Source: Streptomyces sp. NRRL WC-3605 (GTDB lineage: Bacteria > Actinomycetota > Actinomycetes > Streptomycetales > Streptomycetaceae). Taken from it: a stretch of 64,000 nucleotides of DNA. The position numbers were made by a program, and so were the translations under genes. Positions within the stretch are counted from its first letter, which is position 1. Every line of letters starts with the position of its first letter. The notes under the pieces were generated by a model. It did no database searches and was not told where the DNA came from. It saw only the letters and a program-made list of their open reading frames with translations. Shown piece after piece: positions 39,696 to 50,509 of the stretch. The stretch spans positions 124,001 to 188,000 of the forward strand of contig NZ_LLZN01000113.1 in NCBI RefSeq assembly GCF_001509795.1, given 5' to 3'.

Positions 39696-41146
39696 CGCCG
39701 GTCCCCTCCCTTGACTCCCCTGAATTCCCTGACGTCCTCGAGCTCCCCGACGGCGGCGGACGTGCCGGCACCGCCGGCCCCGTCGGCCTCGTCGTGGAGC
39801 AGGTCGAGGGTGAGCGCGGCGGTCCAGCCGAAGCCGGTGGCCCCGCAGGCGGCGCCGGTGTACGGGTCGACGTACTCGGCGAAGTCCGAGGCGGCGGCGA
39901 GGTCCAGCAGGGCCGTGCGCAGGGCGCCGGCCCGCTCGTGCTCGCCGTGGACGCGCAGGCCCCGCTCCAGCAGCCAGCTGGTGTTGAACCAGGCCGGGCC
40001 GCGCCAGTAGCGGTGCGGGTCGAAGGCCTCGCCGAGCAGGTCGTAGGACGGGGCGAGGCGGGTCGTGGTGCCGAGGCCGAAGTGGGGCCCGTGGGCCGTG
40101 CGCACCAGCCGGGCGGCGATGTCCCGGGGCAGCGTCGGCAGCAGCAGCGGGATCAGCCCGGACACACAGCGCTCGGGGATCAGGCCGCCGCCGCGCACGT
40201 CGCGGCAGAGGAACATCCCGCGCGCCGGGTCCCAGGTCCGCTCGATCAGCGCCGCCGTGAGCCGCTCGGCGCGCGCCCACCGGGCCGTGCCGGTCGCCCC
40301 GAGCTCCCGCGCGATCCGGGCGAGCGCCTGCTCGGAGGCGATCAGCAGGGCGTTGAACGCCGGGTCCTCGACGGCGAACTCCCCGCCGCCGTCGGCGTAT
40401 CCGCCGTCCCGGTAGCCGGCGGCCAGCCGCACGTACCGTCCGTAGTCCAGGTCCGTCGGACGGTCCTCCGGGGCGCCGTGGTCGAGGTCGGCACGCCGGA
40501 ACGTACGGGCCGGGGCCGGGGTGATCCGGGAGAGCGGGGCGTCCCAGGCCGGGCTGTTGTCCATGCCCTGCTCCCACGGGTGCACGACCGACGCCAGACC
40601 GCCGCCGCCCAGGTCGCGGCGGTGCAGCAGATAGCGGTGCCAGCCGGCGAGCCGGGGATACACCCGGGTGAGGAAGCCGCGCGCGCGGGACAGCCCGGGG
40701 TCGGCGCGGTGCACCAGCCAGGCCGCCAGGGCGTGCACCGGTGGTTGCACGATGCCGGAGGTCTGTACCGTGCGCGGGGAGCCCGCCGCGCGCCCCGCGG
40801 TGGAGGAGCGCCAGAAGTCGGGGCTCGGGAAGTACGCGTCGAGCGGTACGGAGGGGTTGAACACGATGTGCGGGATCCGCCCGTCGCCCCACTGGGCGTC
40901 GAGCAGCGTCTCCAGCTCGGTCTGCGCCCGTAACGGCGAGACGTGCCGCAGGCCGATCGCGATGAACGCCGAGTCCCAGGACCACTGGTGGGGATACAGG
41001 CTGCGGGCGGGCACGGTGGAGGCGCCGGTCCAGTTGTCCGCCAGCACGCGGGCCGCCCTGATGTGCGGCGCGTCCGCGTCCGGGGGTGGATCGTATGCGA
41101 TGTCAGCTGCCGCGCGAAGCGCCGTGAGTTGGGCGGTGCGATCCAC
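39692..41146 (-). CDS. MGH1/GH63-like glycoside hydrolase
   Basis: 484 residues, cytoplasmic. Motifs SLYPHQWSWDSAFIAIGL, PPVHALAAWLVHRADPGLSR and YWRGPAWFNTSWLLERGL are those of the mannosylglycerate/glucosylglycerate hydrolase-like (GH63, MGH1) group. GTG start at 41146. Coupled to the downstream debranching enzyme and divergent from the ROK regulator, so the three form a sugar module. Confidence 0.8.
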   Translation of the reverse strand: MDRTAQLTALRAAADIAYDPPPDADAPHIRAARVLADNWTGASTVPARSLYPHQWSWDSAFIAIGLRHVSPLRAQTELETLLDAQWGDGRIPHIVFNPSVPLDAYFPSPDFWRSSTAGRAAGSPRTVQTSGIVQPPVHALAAWLVHRADPGLSRARGFLTRVYPRLAGWHRYLLHRRDLGGGGLASVVHPWEQGMDNSPAWDAPLSRITPAPARTFRRADLDHGAPEDRPTDLDYGRYVRLAAGYRDGGYADGGGEFAVEDPAFNALLIASEQALARIARELGATGTARWARAERLTAALIERTWDPARGMFLCRDVRGGGLIPERCVSGLIPLLLPTLPRDIAARLVRTAHGPHFGLGTTTRLAPSYDLLGEAFDPHRYWRGPAWFNTSWLLERGLRVHGEHERAGALRTALLDLAAASDFAEYVDPYTGAACGATGFGWTAALTLDLLHDEADGAGGAGTSAAVGELEDVREFRGVKGGDRR

Positions 41147-41267
41147 TCGGGACTCCCCGAAAGACGTCCGGCCGACCGGGTTCGGTCAGGGCCACCGTAG
41201 AGTTACGTCCATTTAACACGCAAAACTCAATATGTGGTGCAAACTTGAGAAGCACAAGGGGGTGTGC

Positions 41268-42464
41268 ATGAGCGCACGGGGTCAGGTCAGCGCCGGCGAG
41301 CTGCTCCAGCTGGTGCGGAGCGGACGGGCCGTCACACGCGGTGCGCTCCAGCAGGCGACCGGGCTGTCCCGGGCCACCGTCGGACAGCGCCTCGACCGGC
41401 TGTTCCGGGCGGGCTGGCTGCGCGAGGGCGCCGGAGGGCCGGTGGACTCGCCGCTCGGCGGGCGCCCCTCCATCACCCTGGAGTTCGACGACTCCCACGC
41501 CGTCGTCCTCGCCGCCGACCTGGAGACCCGGCACGCGCGCGCCGCCGTCCTGTCGCTGACCGGAGAGATCCTCGCCGAGCACAGCGGCACCCTGGCCGTC
41601 GAGGACGGGCCGGACGTGGTGCTGGGCGACCTCGGCCGCTGGTTCGGCGAACTGCTGGAGAAGGCCGGGCACCGCGCCGAGGAGGTCTGCGGCATCGGGC
41701 TCGCGGTCCCCGGCCCCGTCGACACCGCGTCCGGACGCGTCGTCCAACCGCCGATCATGCCGGGCTGGGACGGCTACGACACGAGAGAGCGGCTGGCCAG
41801 GGCCTTCACCGAGGCCACGGGCGCTCCGCCGGTCCCGGTCCTGGTCGACAACGACGCCAACCTCATGGCGTACGGCGAACAGCGCACCGGCTTCCCGGAC
41901 TGCTCGGCGTTCGTGCTCGTCAAGGTCTCGACCGGAATCGGCGCCGGGGTCGTCGTGGACGGCTCGCTCTTCCGGGGCGTCGACGGCGGCGCCGGCGACA
42001 TCGGGCACATCCGGGTCGGCGCGGAGGCGCGGTGCCGGTGCGGTTCGTACGGCTGTCTCGCCGCCGTCGCGAGCGGGGGTGCCGTGGCCCGGCGGCTAGC
42101 CGAGGACGGGGTGCCGGCCGCCTCCGGCTCGGACGTGCGGGACCTGCTCGCGGCCGGGCACCCGGCGGCGTCCGCGCTGGCCCGGGAGGCCGGGCGGCAG
42201 GTCGGGGACGTCCTGGCGACGGTGGTGACGCTGCTGAACCCCGGGGTGCTGATGATCGCCGGAGATCTGGCCGGAACGGCGTTCCTCACGGGGGTGCGGG
42301 AGCTGCTGTACCAGCGGGCCCTGCCGCGCTCCACCGCTCATCTGCACGTGATGACCTCGCGGCTGGGGGAGCGGGCGGGGCTGGTGGGCGCCGGGGCGCT
42401 GGTCGTGGAGCATCTGTACGCGCCGGAGCGGGTGGAGGAGCGGCTGGTGGCGCTGGGGGTGTGA
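41268..42464 (+). CDS. ROK-family transcriptional regulator
   Basis: 398 residues. An N-terminal winged HTH (TRGALQQATGLSRATVGQRL) precedes a ROK sugar-kinase-like fold with LVDNDANLMAYGE and CRCGSYGCL zinc motif. The Glu normally following CxCGxxGCL is Ala, and the ATP-site DxGGT is degraded (AADLETRHA), so it is a sensor rather than a kinase. ATG 41268 has GGGGG upstream. It likely represses the divergent glycosidases, with release by sugar. Confidence 0.88.
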   Translation: MSARGQVSAGELLQLVRSGRAVTRGALQQATGLSRATVGQRLDRLFRAGWLREGAGGPVDSPLGGRPSITLEFDDSHAVVLAADLETRHARAAVLSLTGEILAEHSGTLAVEDGPDVVLGDLGRWFGELLEKAGHRAEEVCGIGLAVPGPVDTASGRVVQPPIMPGWDGYDTRERLARAFTEATGAPPVPVLVDNDANLMAYGEQRTGFPDCSAFVLVKVSTGIGAGVVVDGSLFRGVDGGAGDIGHIRVGAEARCRCGSYGCLAAVASGGAVARRLAEDGVPAASGSDVRDLLAAGHPAASALAREAGRQVGDVLATVVTLLNPGVLMIAGDLAGTAFLTGVRELLYQRALPRSTAHLHVMTSRLGERAGLVGAGALVVEHLYAPERVEERLVALGV

Positions 42465-42869
42465 CGGCCGCGTTTCCACTCCGCGACACGTCCGCATGGT
42501 GAAATCCGCGGCGGTGTGACAGCGTGATTCTCGCCACCCCTGATAAGGGTGACGCTCAGATGAGCGGATCTTGAGCGGCTGCACTTCTCCAAGGGGTGGC
42601 ACTGGGTGCCACCCCTTGATCGTTCATCGATCGAACTCAGACGTGCGGCAAGCTCGCTCATCTGAGCAATGAAGTCCGCTTCTGGGCGGTCCTGCGTTCA
42701 AGAAGTGAAAACATACGCCCGTCCCGGCTTGCCAAGCTTTGACTTTCGATCCACTGGCGGACGGGTGGTTACAGGCGCATGACGCGTCAGTGGACGTACC
42801 CAGGCGCCTTCGATCTGGGTATGTTCCTCGCCGTCAGGGCAGCCACCACGTCCTCGAGGGAGTCGAGCC
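42465..42869. other. Intergenic region before ppdK
   Basis: 405 bases without a supported gene. It holds an 11-bp terminator hairpin (42591-42617), a 12-bp inverted repeat CTCAGATGAGCG (42555-42566) / CGCTCATCTGAG (42655-42666) around it, and the ppdK promoter region. A GATAAG box at 42542-42547 before the hairpin could start a small RNA. Confidence 0.5.
42591..42617 (+). terminator. Perfect hairpin terminator
   Basis: AAGGGGTGGCA (42591-42601), 5-base loop, TGCCACCCCTT (42607-42617). It lies 127 bases after the ROK stop, so it ends either that mRNA or a short independent transcript. Confidence 0.7.
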
Positions 42870-45590
<2,721 letters not shown>

Positions 45591-45663
45591 CCCACCCCGA
45601 ACCCGGAGTCGCCGTCCGTCCCCGACCCTCAGTACCGATGGGCGGCGACTCCGGAGCACGAAG

Positions 45664-45696
45664 AAGGGCGGCACCCTGTGCGGGGGTGCCGCCCTT
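45664..45696 (+). terminator. Terminator after ppdK
   Basis: A perfect 13-bp stem (45664-45676 with 45684-45696), 7-base loop, followed by TGTG. It lies 73 bases after the ppdK stop and before a convergent gene. Confidence 0.75.
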
Positions 45697-45745
45697 TGTG
45701 CGTCAACTGCGGCGACTGTGGGGCGCGTCGCCGGCTGACTCGAGA

Positions 45746-46531
45746 TCAGCTGGCCAGTCCGATGACCAGCCACATGAACGCCACTCCCGCAATCGTGAAC
45801 AAGAGGGTCGCCCGGGTCGGATGCGGACTGTGCGCCTCGGGCAGAATGTCCGAAGTCGCCAGGTAGAGAAGGAAACCGGCGAAGAAGCCCAGGAATATGC
45901 TCAGGATTTTTTCGGAGATCGTGAAGGCCAACGTCACCGACGCGCCTGCGAGCGGAGCCGCGGCATCAGCCGCGACAAGTGCGAGACCTTTCCGTCGGTC
46001 ATTGCCGTACAGCTGGGTGATGGTGAAGGTGTTGAACCCGTCCGCGAAGTCGTGGGAGATCACGGCGATGGCGACCACAGTGCCCGTGGTCCCGCCCGCC
46101 TGAGTCGCCGCTCCGATCGCGAATCCGTCAAGAAAGCTGTGTCCCACCAACGCGCCCGCGGCGACGATTCCCAGTCCGTGGACCGGTCTGTCCGACGATG
46201 CGTGACCGTGGTGATGAGGCGGTGAGAACGGGTGCGAGTGAGGCGCGTACTCCTTCTCATGCGCGCGGTGGATGGCCACACAGCGTTCCGTTATGTGCAG
46301 TACGAGGAAACCGGCGATGAAAAGAAGCAACGGGACAGGGACCCCGAACGTCTCCGTCTCGTTCGTATCCAGCGCTTCGGGCAGCAGGTCGAACCCGACT
46401 ATCCCCAGCATCAGGCCCGCCGTGAGGCCGAGCACGAGATGTCGTCGGTCACCCACATGTTGTGCGACCCAGCCCCCGAGCAGGGTGGTGGCAGTGGCAC
46501 CGGCTGCTATCAGTATGGGAGCGGCCATCAT
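45746..46531 (-). CDS. ZIP-family metal transporter
   Basis: 261 residues, about eight membrane helices. The conserved ZIP helices are visible as GALVGHSFLDGFAIG and VISHDFADGFNTFT; the cytoplasmic loop is His-rich (HSHPFSPPHHHGHASSD). Probably moves Zn or another divalent metal into the cytoplasm. AT content is a little higher than its neighbours, which might mean more recent arrival, a weak signal. A MITE-like element lies 77 bases upstream of its start. Confidence 0.88.
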   Translation of the reverse strand: MMAAPILIAAGATATTLLGGWVAQHVGDRRHLVLGLTAGLMLGIVGFDLLPEALDTNETETFGVPVPLLLFIAGFLVLHITERCVAIHRAHEKEYAPHSHPFSPPHHHGHASSDRPVHGLGIVAAGALVGHSFLDGFAIGAATQAGGTTGTVVAIAVISHDFADGFNTFTITQLYGNDRRKGLALVAADAAAPLAGASVTLAFTISEKILSIFLGFFAGFLLYLATSDILPEAHSPHPTRATLLFTIAGVAFMWLVIGLAS

Positions 46532-46607
46532 GATCTCCCATCACAGACGGAGGCCGAGTGTCACGGGTCGTTCGCCGTTCCCGCACAAGGGGCCTTTCCC
46601 CCGGCCC

Positions 46608-46794
46608 CTAGGGGGTGTCTTGCCGATCAGGCCGGGCTCCCGGCGCCTGGCACCGCGCCTCGCCGCGTTGTCGTCGGTCGCCGATGCGCCGCATCGACTC
46701 CCTCATGCGCCGCATCGACTCCCTCCTCCGCCTTGCGATGCACGGCACCAGACACCGGGAGCCGACCCGGCCTGATCGACAAGACACCCCCTAG
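46608..46794. mobile_element. MITE-like element (187 bp) with CTAG ends
   Basis: Both ends are CTAG followed by inverted repeats: left GGGGGTGTCTTGCCGATCAG, right (reverse strand) GGGGGTGTCTTGTCGATCAG; 28 of 29 terminal bases match and weaker similarity continues to about 50 bases. The core has a 21-bp tandem repeat (from 46684 and 46705) and no transposase frame. The layout fits a non-autonomous relative or remnant of an IS5-type element with a CTAG target. Its right CTAG supplies the stop of the adjacent VOC gene. Confidence 0.7.
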
Positions 46795-47234
46795 CCGATG
46801 GGGCTCGCGCCTTCCTGGAACACATTGATGAGGTTTCCTTCGGAGTCCCGGATCGCGGTGGAGATGCTGCCGTCTCCGAGATCCATCTGCTCCCAGACTG
46901 TCGTCACGCCCAACTCGCGGAACGTCTGCGTCACGCTCGCCAGGTCCTCGACACGGAACACAAGGGCCTTGTTGCCGATCGCACGGACGTGGTCGGGAGG
47001 ATCCGCCGTCAGTTCGGGGACGCGGACGCCGTCGGCAGGCTGGAGCAGCTCGAGCCGGAAACCCGGACCCTCCAGGAACGCGACGTCGGCTCCGATGGCC
47101 TCGAAGCGGGACTTCGCCAGGAGGGTGAGGCCGAACACCCGGCGCCACCAGGCGATGGAGGCGTCGAGGTCGCTCACGGAGGTCGTGACGTTGTGCAGGC
47201 TGTAGGCGAAGGGGGGTTGATCGGCGGCACTCAT
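46791..47234 (-). CDS. VOC-family protein, stop codon inside MITE end
   Basis: 147 residues, glyoxalase fold: YSLHNVTTSVSDLDASIAWW at the start, STAIRDSEGNLINVFQEG at the end. The terminal residues GASPIG and TAG stop run into the CTAG end of the element, so the original C-terminus may have been slightly longer or the stop already lay at the target. Context (next to an alpha/beta hydrolase) gives no clear substrate. Confidence 0.82.
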   Translation of the reverse strand: MSAADQPPFAYSLHNVTTSVSDLDASIAWWRRVFGLTLLAKSRFEAIGADVAFLEGPGFRLELLQPADGVRVPELTADPPDHVRAIGNKALVFRVEDLASVTQTFRELGVTTVWEQMDLGDGSISTAIRDSEGNLINVFQEGASPIG

Positions 47235-47287
47235 ACGGATCCCTCAAAGCGCAGCGTCGGCCCACGGCGGCGGGGCCGCGGGCGTCT

Positions 47288-48115
47288 TCAACCGCGGGCG
47301 AATTCGAGGAGGTCCTTGTTGAAGGTCTCGGCGTACTTGGGCACCATGGCGAGACCGTGCGGAGCGCCCTCGTAGACCTTGTACACCACGTCCTTGACGA
47401 TCTTCGAGGACTTGGCGCCCGCGGAGACGATCGGAACGATCTGGTCGTCGTCACCGTGCACGATCAAGGTGGGCACGTCGACCTTCTTGAGGTCCTCGGT
47501 GGTGTCCGTCTCGGAGAACGCCTTGACACAGTCGTAGGCGCCCTTGATCCCGACGGTCATGCTCCAGAGCCAGAACTCGTCGCGCGTGCCCTGGGAGACG
47601 GTGGACCCTTCGCGGTTGGCGCCGTAGAACGGGGCACTCAGGTCCTTGTAGAACTGGGACCGGTCCGTCGCCACGCCTTCGCGGATCTCGTCGAACACCT
47701 CGATCGGCAGACCCTCGGGGTTCGCTTCCGTCTTGAGCATGAGAGGCGGAATCGCCCCCAGGAGGACCAGCTTCGCGACCCGGCTCGTACCATGACGGCC
47801 GATGTATCGGGTGACTTCGCCGCCCCCGGTGGAGTGACCGACCAGGATCACGTTCTGCAGGTCTTCGGCTTCGATGACTGCGGCCAGGTCATCGGCATAG
47901 GTGTCGAGGTTGTTCCCGTCCCAGGTCTGCCCGGAACGTCCGCCCCCGCGCCTGTCGTGTGCGATGGCCCGGTAGCCGTTGTCCGCCATGAGCTTCATCT
48001 GCGGATCCCAGGCGTCCGCGGTCAGCGGCCAGCCGTGGGAGAAGACCACGGGCTGTCCAGCACCCCAGTCCTTGTAAAAGATTTGCGTGCCGTCACTGGT
48101 GGTGGCGAAAGGCAT
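47288..48115 (-). CDS. Alpha/beta hydrolase (non-heme chloroperoxidase-like)
   Basis: 275 residues. Nucleophile elbow GHSTGGGEV, acid in [10 protein letters not shown], His in GAPHGLAM; oxyanion HGWPL. These are the motifs of cofactor-free haloperoxidases/esterases. Probably an esterase with possible perhydrolase activity. Followed by the VOC gene on the same strand 53 bases away. Confidence 0.9.
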   Translation of the reverse strand: MPFATTSDGTQIFYKDWGAGQPVVFSHGWPLTADAWDPQMKLMADNGYRAIAHDRRGGGRSGQTWDGNNLDTYADDLAAVIEAEDLQNVILVGHSTGGGEVTRYIGRHGTSRVAKLVLLGAIPPLMLKTEANPEGLPIEVFDEIREGVATDRSQFYKDLSAPFYGANREGSTVSQGTRDEFWLWSMTVGIKGAYDCVKAFSETDTTEDLKKVDVPTLIVHGDDDQIVPIVSAGAKSSKIVKDVVYKVYEGAPHGLAMVPKYAETFNKDLLEFARG

Positions 48116-48676
48116 GATCTGCTTTCCTCTCGAAGCTGGCTTGTACCCGCTGCGTCACGCCGTCCAGGGCTGTGACGAGAGTGGTTACATGCTGCGAGTT
48201 TCACCCTAGCTCCGAGGTTCCGCTTCAGCGCGTCGAGAACAACAGGTGACTCGCGGAGCCGCTTCCCGTTCGTCAACTGCCCGTGCCAGACGGAACGTTG
48301 AGCGCCGAATGGCCTGACCGGCGGGATTTTCATCGGCACAAGCGAGTCGCGAGGCCGGGAGGCTACCGTCTCCTCCGGCAGGCCCCCCACCCGCCGCGAC
48401 CCGGCCGGGGTGCCCCACGCCCCGACGCGGAGTGGTTCTGCCTGGGACCCGGCGACGCTGTCCGTGGACGGCGTGATCCATGCGGAGAGCTACCGCCCGG
48501 TCACGTCACGTTAGGGTCACGGGTCTCCCATATCGCCCCGCCGCCGCCACGGCCCCTGGCTAGGTTCGTCACCTCTTGAACCACCCCTCGGATGCGTTCG
48601 CACCACGTGAACCCCGCACACCGCTCGGACCACCTCTGTCACGCGCGCCGTCCGAGTCACCAGGGAAGGACCCGCC
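48116..48676. other. Intergenic region, no supported gene
   Basis: 561 bases. Several short frames exist but none has a ribosome site plus recognisable product. A TAGGTT -10-like box at 48561-48566 may serve the downstream secreted-protein gene. Confidence 0.45.
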
Positions 48677-49126
48677 GTGAACCCGTTCCGCACCCCCGGC
48701 GCCCTCGTCGCCGCGCTGGCACTGGCCGCGCTGCCCGCCACCGCCGTCGCCCACGACGGGAACCACCCCTTCACGAACTGCTCCGAGGCGTACGCGAGCG
48801 GGTACTCGGACATCCCCCGCGGCGACCGGCACTACGGGTCCCACCTGGACCGGGACGGCGACGGCCTCGGCTGCGACAGCCCGCCCGCCGGCTTCGTCCC
48901 GGCCGATGACAAGAAGCCCGATGACAAGAAGTCCGACGACACAGCGTCCGACGACACACAGTCCGGGGTCGGTGCCGCCGCGGACGACGGTGGCCGGGAC
49001 GGCACCGACCTCGCCGAGACCGGCGGCTCCGACAGCACCCCGTACATCGCGGCGGGCGGCCTGGTCGCCGTCCTCGCCGGGGGCACGGTGATGCTGGCGG
49101 TGCAGCGGCGGCGTACGAACCGCTGA
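48677..49126 (+). CDS. Excalibur-domain surface protein with LAETG sortase motif
   Basis: 149 residues. Signal peptide (GALVAALALAALPATAVA), an excalibur calcium-binding motif (HLDRDGDGLGCDSPP), an Asp/Lys-rich linker, then LAETG, a membrane helix (YIAAGGLVAVLAGGTVML) and RRRTNR. LAxTG is the substrate motif of Streptomyces class E sortases, so it should be linked to the wall. GTG 48677 follows GGGAAGGA. Confidence 0.85.
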   Translation: MNPFRTPGALVAALALAALPATAVAHDGNHPFTNCSEAYASGYSDIPRGDRHYGSHLDRDGDGLGCDSPPAGFVPADDKKPDDKKSDDTASDDTQSGVGAAADDGGRDGTDLAETGGSDSTPYIAAGGLVAVLAGGTVMLAVQRRRTNR

Positions 49127-49192
49127 CGTGCGGCGGGCCGGTCCGGTCGTTCGTAGGCTGGTATGACCGGTACCGCGCGGAAGGAGCCCCGG

Positions 49193-50119
49193 ATGTCCCG
49201 CTGGAGCACCCGTGACATCCCCGCCCTCGACGGACGGACCGCCGTCGTCACCGGCGGCAACGGAGGCATCGGCCTCGCCACGGCACGGGAGCTGGCGGCC
49301 CACGGGGCGCGGGTTGTGCTCGCCTGCCGCAGCGAGGCCCGGGGCGCGGCGGCGGGGGACCGGCTGGTGACGGAGGTCCCCGGAGCGCGGGTCGAGGTGC
49401 TGCGCCTGGACCTGGCCGACCTCGGATCGGTGCGGGCGTTCGCGGACACGTTCCCGTACGGCCGGCTCGACCTGCTGGTGAACAACGCCGGGGTGATGGC
49501 CCTGCCGTACGGGACGACGGCCGACGGGTTCGAGACGCAGTTCGGCGTCAACCACCTGGGGCACTTCGCGCTCACCGGGCTGCTGCTGCCCGTCCTGCTC
49601 GCGACGCCGGGCGCCCGCGTGGTGACCGTCTCCAGCTCGGCGCACCTGATGGGCAACGTCGACATCCGCGACCTCAACAGCGAGCGCCGGTACCGGCGGT
49701 GGACCGCCTACGCCCGGTCCAAGTCGGCCAACCTGCTCTTCACCCACGAGCTGGCGCGCAGACTGGCGGCGCGCGGCGCGGACGTGGTGGCCGCCGCGGC
49801 CCACCCCGGGTACGCGGACACCGGGCTCCAGGCCGCCGGGCCGCGCATGGCGGGCGACCGGACCGGCGAACGGCTCGCGCACCTCGGCAACCGCCTGTTC
49901 GCCCAGCCGGCGACGGCGGGCGCGCTGCCGGTCCTGTACGCGGCCACCGCCCCCGGCGTACGCCCCGACTCCTTCACGGGGCCGGCGTTCCTCGACTGGC
50001 GCGGGGCCCCCGCCCCCGCGCGGCGTGCCCCCTGGACGACGGACGACCGGGCGAGCGCCCTGCTGTGGGAGCACTCGGCCCGGCTGACCGGGGTCGACCC
50101 CGAGGCCCTGCGGCCCTGA
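49193..50119 (+). CDS. Short-chain dehydrogenase/reductase
   Basis: 308 residues. NADPH motif VVTGGNGGIGLATA, NNAG motif LLVNNAGVMAL, catalytic YARSK in TAYARSKSAN, and HPGYADT. Resembles retinol-dehydrogenase-like SDRs. ATG 49193 has GGAAGGAG upstream. Convergent with nirD. Confidence 0.9.
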   Translation: MSRWSTRDIPALDGRTAVVTGGNGGIGLATARELAAHGARVVLACRSEARGAAAGDRLVTEVPGARVEVLRLDLADLGSVRAFADTFPYGRLDLLVNNAGVMALPYGTTADGFETQFGVNHLGHFALTGLLLPVLLATPGARVVTVSSSAHLMGNVDIRDLNSERRYRRWTAYARSKSANLLFTHELARRLAARGADVVAAAAHPGYADTGLQAAGPRMAGDRTGERLAHLGNRLFAQPATAGALPVLYAATAPGVRPDSFTGPAFLDWRGAPAPARRAPWTTDDRASALLWEHSARLTGVDPEALRP

Positions 50120-50158
50120 CGGCCCGCCGCGAGGTTCTGAAGCCCTGACGAAGCTCCG

Positions 50159-50509
50159 TCAGGCCGCGCGCACCTCGTACGTCGCCACCCGCACCGCCTC
50201 GTCGTCCAGGCACCGCCCCGTCTCCAGGTCGAACCGCTGCTTCAGCAGCGGGGAGGCGACGAAGGGGCGGCCCCGGTGGGTGCCGATGAGGCCGCGGGAG
50301 AGGACCGCCGCGCCGCCGAACGGGTCGCGGTTGTCGATCGCGTACAGGCGGCCGGCGCGGTCCCGGAACAGGGCCACCTGGCCGCCGTCCGGCAGCAGGG
50401 CCGCCACGCCCCGGCCCGGCAGCAGCCGGGTCAGGTCGCAGACCGGCAGCCAGTGGCCGCCCACCCGGACGTGGACCTTCACATCGGTGATCTCGGGAGC
50501 CAGGGTCAT
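50159..50509 (-). CDS. nirD: Nitrite reductase small subunit
   Basis: 116 residues with a Rieske-like fold lacking iron-sulfur Cys/His (WLPVCDLTRLLPGRGVAALL; RLYAIDNRDPFGGAAVLSRG), as in NirD. Assembles with NirB to reduce nitrite to ammonia. Its ATG overlaps the nirB stop (ATGA). Confidence 0.93.
   Translation of the reverse strand: MTLAPEITDVKVHVRVGGHWLPVCDLTRLLPGRGVAALLPDGGQVALFRDRAGRLYAIDNRDPFGGAAVLSRGLIGTHRGRPFVASPLLKQRFDLETGRCLDDEAVRVATYEVRAA

Noticed and set aside
48206..48579. Two short frames in the 48.1-48.7 kb gap
   Set aside because: No ribosome site, no resemblance to a known protein, and they overlap each other on opposite strands.
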